Positions 4,981 to 5,585 of a stretch of 5,585 nucleotides of DNA are shown here, in pieces. The DNA lies in the NCBI GenBank assembly GCA_013697265.1, contig JACCXE010000254.1, forward strand, positions 1 to 5,585, given 5' to 3'. A program made the translations under genes and the position numbers. This stretch comes from Actinomycetota bacterium. Lineage in GTDB: Bacteria; Actinomycetota; Acidimicrobiia; Acidimicrobiales; JACCXE01. The number at the start of each line of letters is the position of its first letter. The stretch's first letter is position 1. The notes under the pieces were generated by a model that saw only the letters and a list, made by a program, of their open reading frames with translations, did no database searches and was not told the origin of the DNA.

Positions 4981-5585
4981 TGCCGAAAATCTCCTATGCC
5001 CACGACGGAGATCTGCACATCGCCTACCAGGTGTGGGGCGAGGGCCCGCTCGATCTTGTGCTGGTGTGGGGCACGTTCTCGCACTGTGAATTGTTCTGGG
5101 AGGACCCGCCGATGGCGCGGTTCCTTGAGGGCCTCGGGCGCTTCGCGCGTGTGCACTTCGACAAGCGGGGCACCGGACTGTCGGACCGCGTGCCGGAGTT
5201 GCCCACGCTGGAAGAGCGCATGGACGATGTGCGCATCGTGATGGACGAGGTCGGTATGACGCGCGCCGCGCTGTTCGGCGAATCCGAAGGCGCGCCGATG
5301 TCGTGCCTGTTCGCGGCCTCGTTCCCCGAGAAGGTGTCCCACCTCGTTCTCTACGGGCCTTTAGTGCGCATCACGAACGATGGTGACTTCCATGACGGCT
5401 GGGATGCCGACGAGTTCAAGAAGATCATCGGCTCGTTCGAGCAATCCTGGGGCACGGGCCAGCTCATGAATATCGCAGCGCCGAGTCGCATGAACGACGG
5501 CTCCAACGTGGAGATCGGTGCGAGGTTCGAGCGTCAGGCTTTGAGTCCGGGCGCGTTCCGCAGCCTTATGGAGGCCAACGCCAAG
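4974..5585 (+). CDS. Alpha/beta hydrolase domain protein, N-terminal part (possible hydrolase-cyclase fusion; runs off right edge)
   Basis: The first 204 residues form an alpha/beta hydrolase: IAYQVWGEGPLDLVLVWG (16-33) in the first strands and oxyanion region, FDKRGTGLSD (62-71), PTLEERMDDV (77-86), and the nucleophile elbow GESEG with Ser104 (102-106). The acid and histidine of the triad would lie beyond the window. The combination of a DLVLV-x-G-x-x-SH opening, KRGTGLSD, PTLEERMDD and GESEG closely resembles, from memory, the N-terminal domain of actinobacterial proteins that carry a C-terminal class III adenylate/guanylate cyclase domain, such as Rv1900c of Mycobacterium tuberculosis. It could equally be a stand-alone hydrolase or fused to a LuxR-type regulator. 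ATG 4974 has no Shine-Dalgarno; a second in-frame ATG is at 4980. It is divergent from the HEAT gene, with only 37 bases between starts. No signal peptide is seen, so it is likely cytoplasmic. Confidence 0.88.
   Translation, partial: MAMPKISYAHDGDLHIAYQVWGEGPLDLVLVWGTFSHCELFWEDPPMARFLEGLGRFARVHFDKRGTGLSDRVPELPTLEERMDDVRIVMDEVGMTRAALFGESEGAPMSCLFAASFPEKVSHLVLYGPLVRITNDGDFHDGWDADEFKKIIGSFEQSWGTGQLMNIAAPSRMNDGSNVEIGARFERQALSPGAFRSLMEANAK

Noticed and set aside
4953..5342. 129-residue minus-strand ORF over the hydrolase start
   Set aside because: His/Arg-rich antisense reading of the hydrolase gene, which has clear family motifs on the plus strand.

Overview
This is a high-GC window with GTG and TTG starts. 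Several genes have a TAnnnT box exactly six bases before the start codon, the layout of leaderless promoters in Actinobacteria. I infer an actinobacterial chromosome. The lineage cannot be fixed from sequence alone; an Acidimicrobiia-like or mycobacteria-like host is a guess. I see no tRNA, rRNA, CRISPR array, insertion sequence or phage gene.

Layout from left to right. (1) Positions 1-538, minus strand: the N-terminal part of an ABC-F ATPase, running off the left edge. A 51-codon ORF (525-680, minus) overlaps its start and carries a Tat-like RRTFLQ motif. (2) 681-852: a divergent intergenic region with a leaderless-type promoter at each end and a perfect 6-bp inverted repeat. (3) 853-2625, plus: a polytopic membrane protein resembling GT-C (ArnT/PMT-type) glycosyltransferases. 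(4) 2645-3577, minus, convergent with it: a GtrB/DPM1-type family 2 polyprenyl-phosphate glycosyltransferase with two C-terminal membrane helices. (5) 3578-3620: a very short divergent promoter region in which the two -10 boxes share their TA. (6) 3621-4337, plus: a class I SAM-dependent methyltransferase. (7) 4334-4936, minus: a HEAT-repeat protein with a CxxCx4C cluster; its TAG stop and the methyltransferase TAG stop lie in one CTAG palindrome. (8) 4974-5585, plus, open at the right edge: an alpha/beta hydrolase domain of the kind often fused to a class III nucleotide cyclase.

How the genes may work together: genes 3-6 look like a small envelope-glycosylation group. The GtrB-like enzyme would make a polyprenyl-phosphate sugar at the inner face. 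The GT-C protein could use it as donor on the outer face. The methyltransferase could modify the glycan or lipid. This is inference from family and proximity. The genes alternate in strand, so they are not one operon, and each has its own promoter region. The ABC-F, HEAT and hydrolase genes show no clear link to this group. No defence system or other clearly novel machinery is visible. The most unusual content is the promoter architecture and the small Tat-like ORF.
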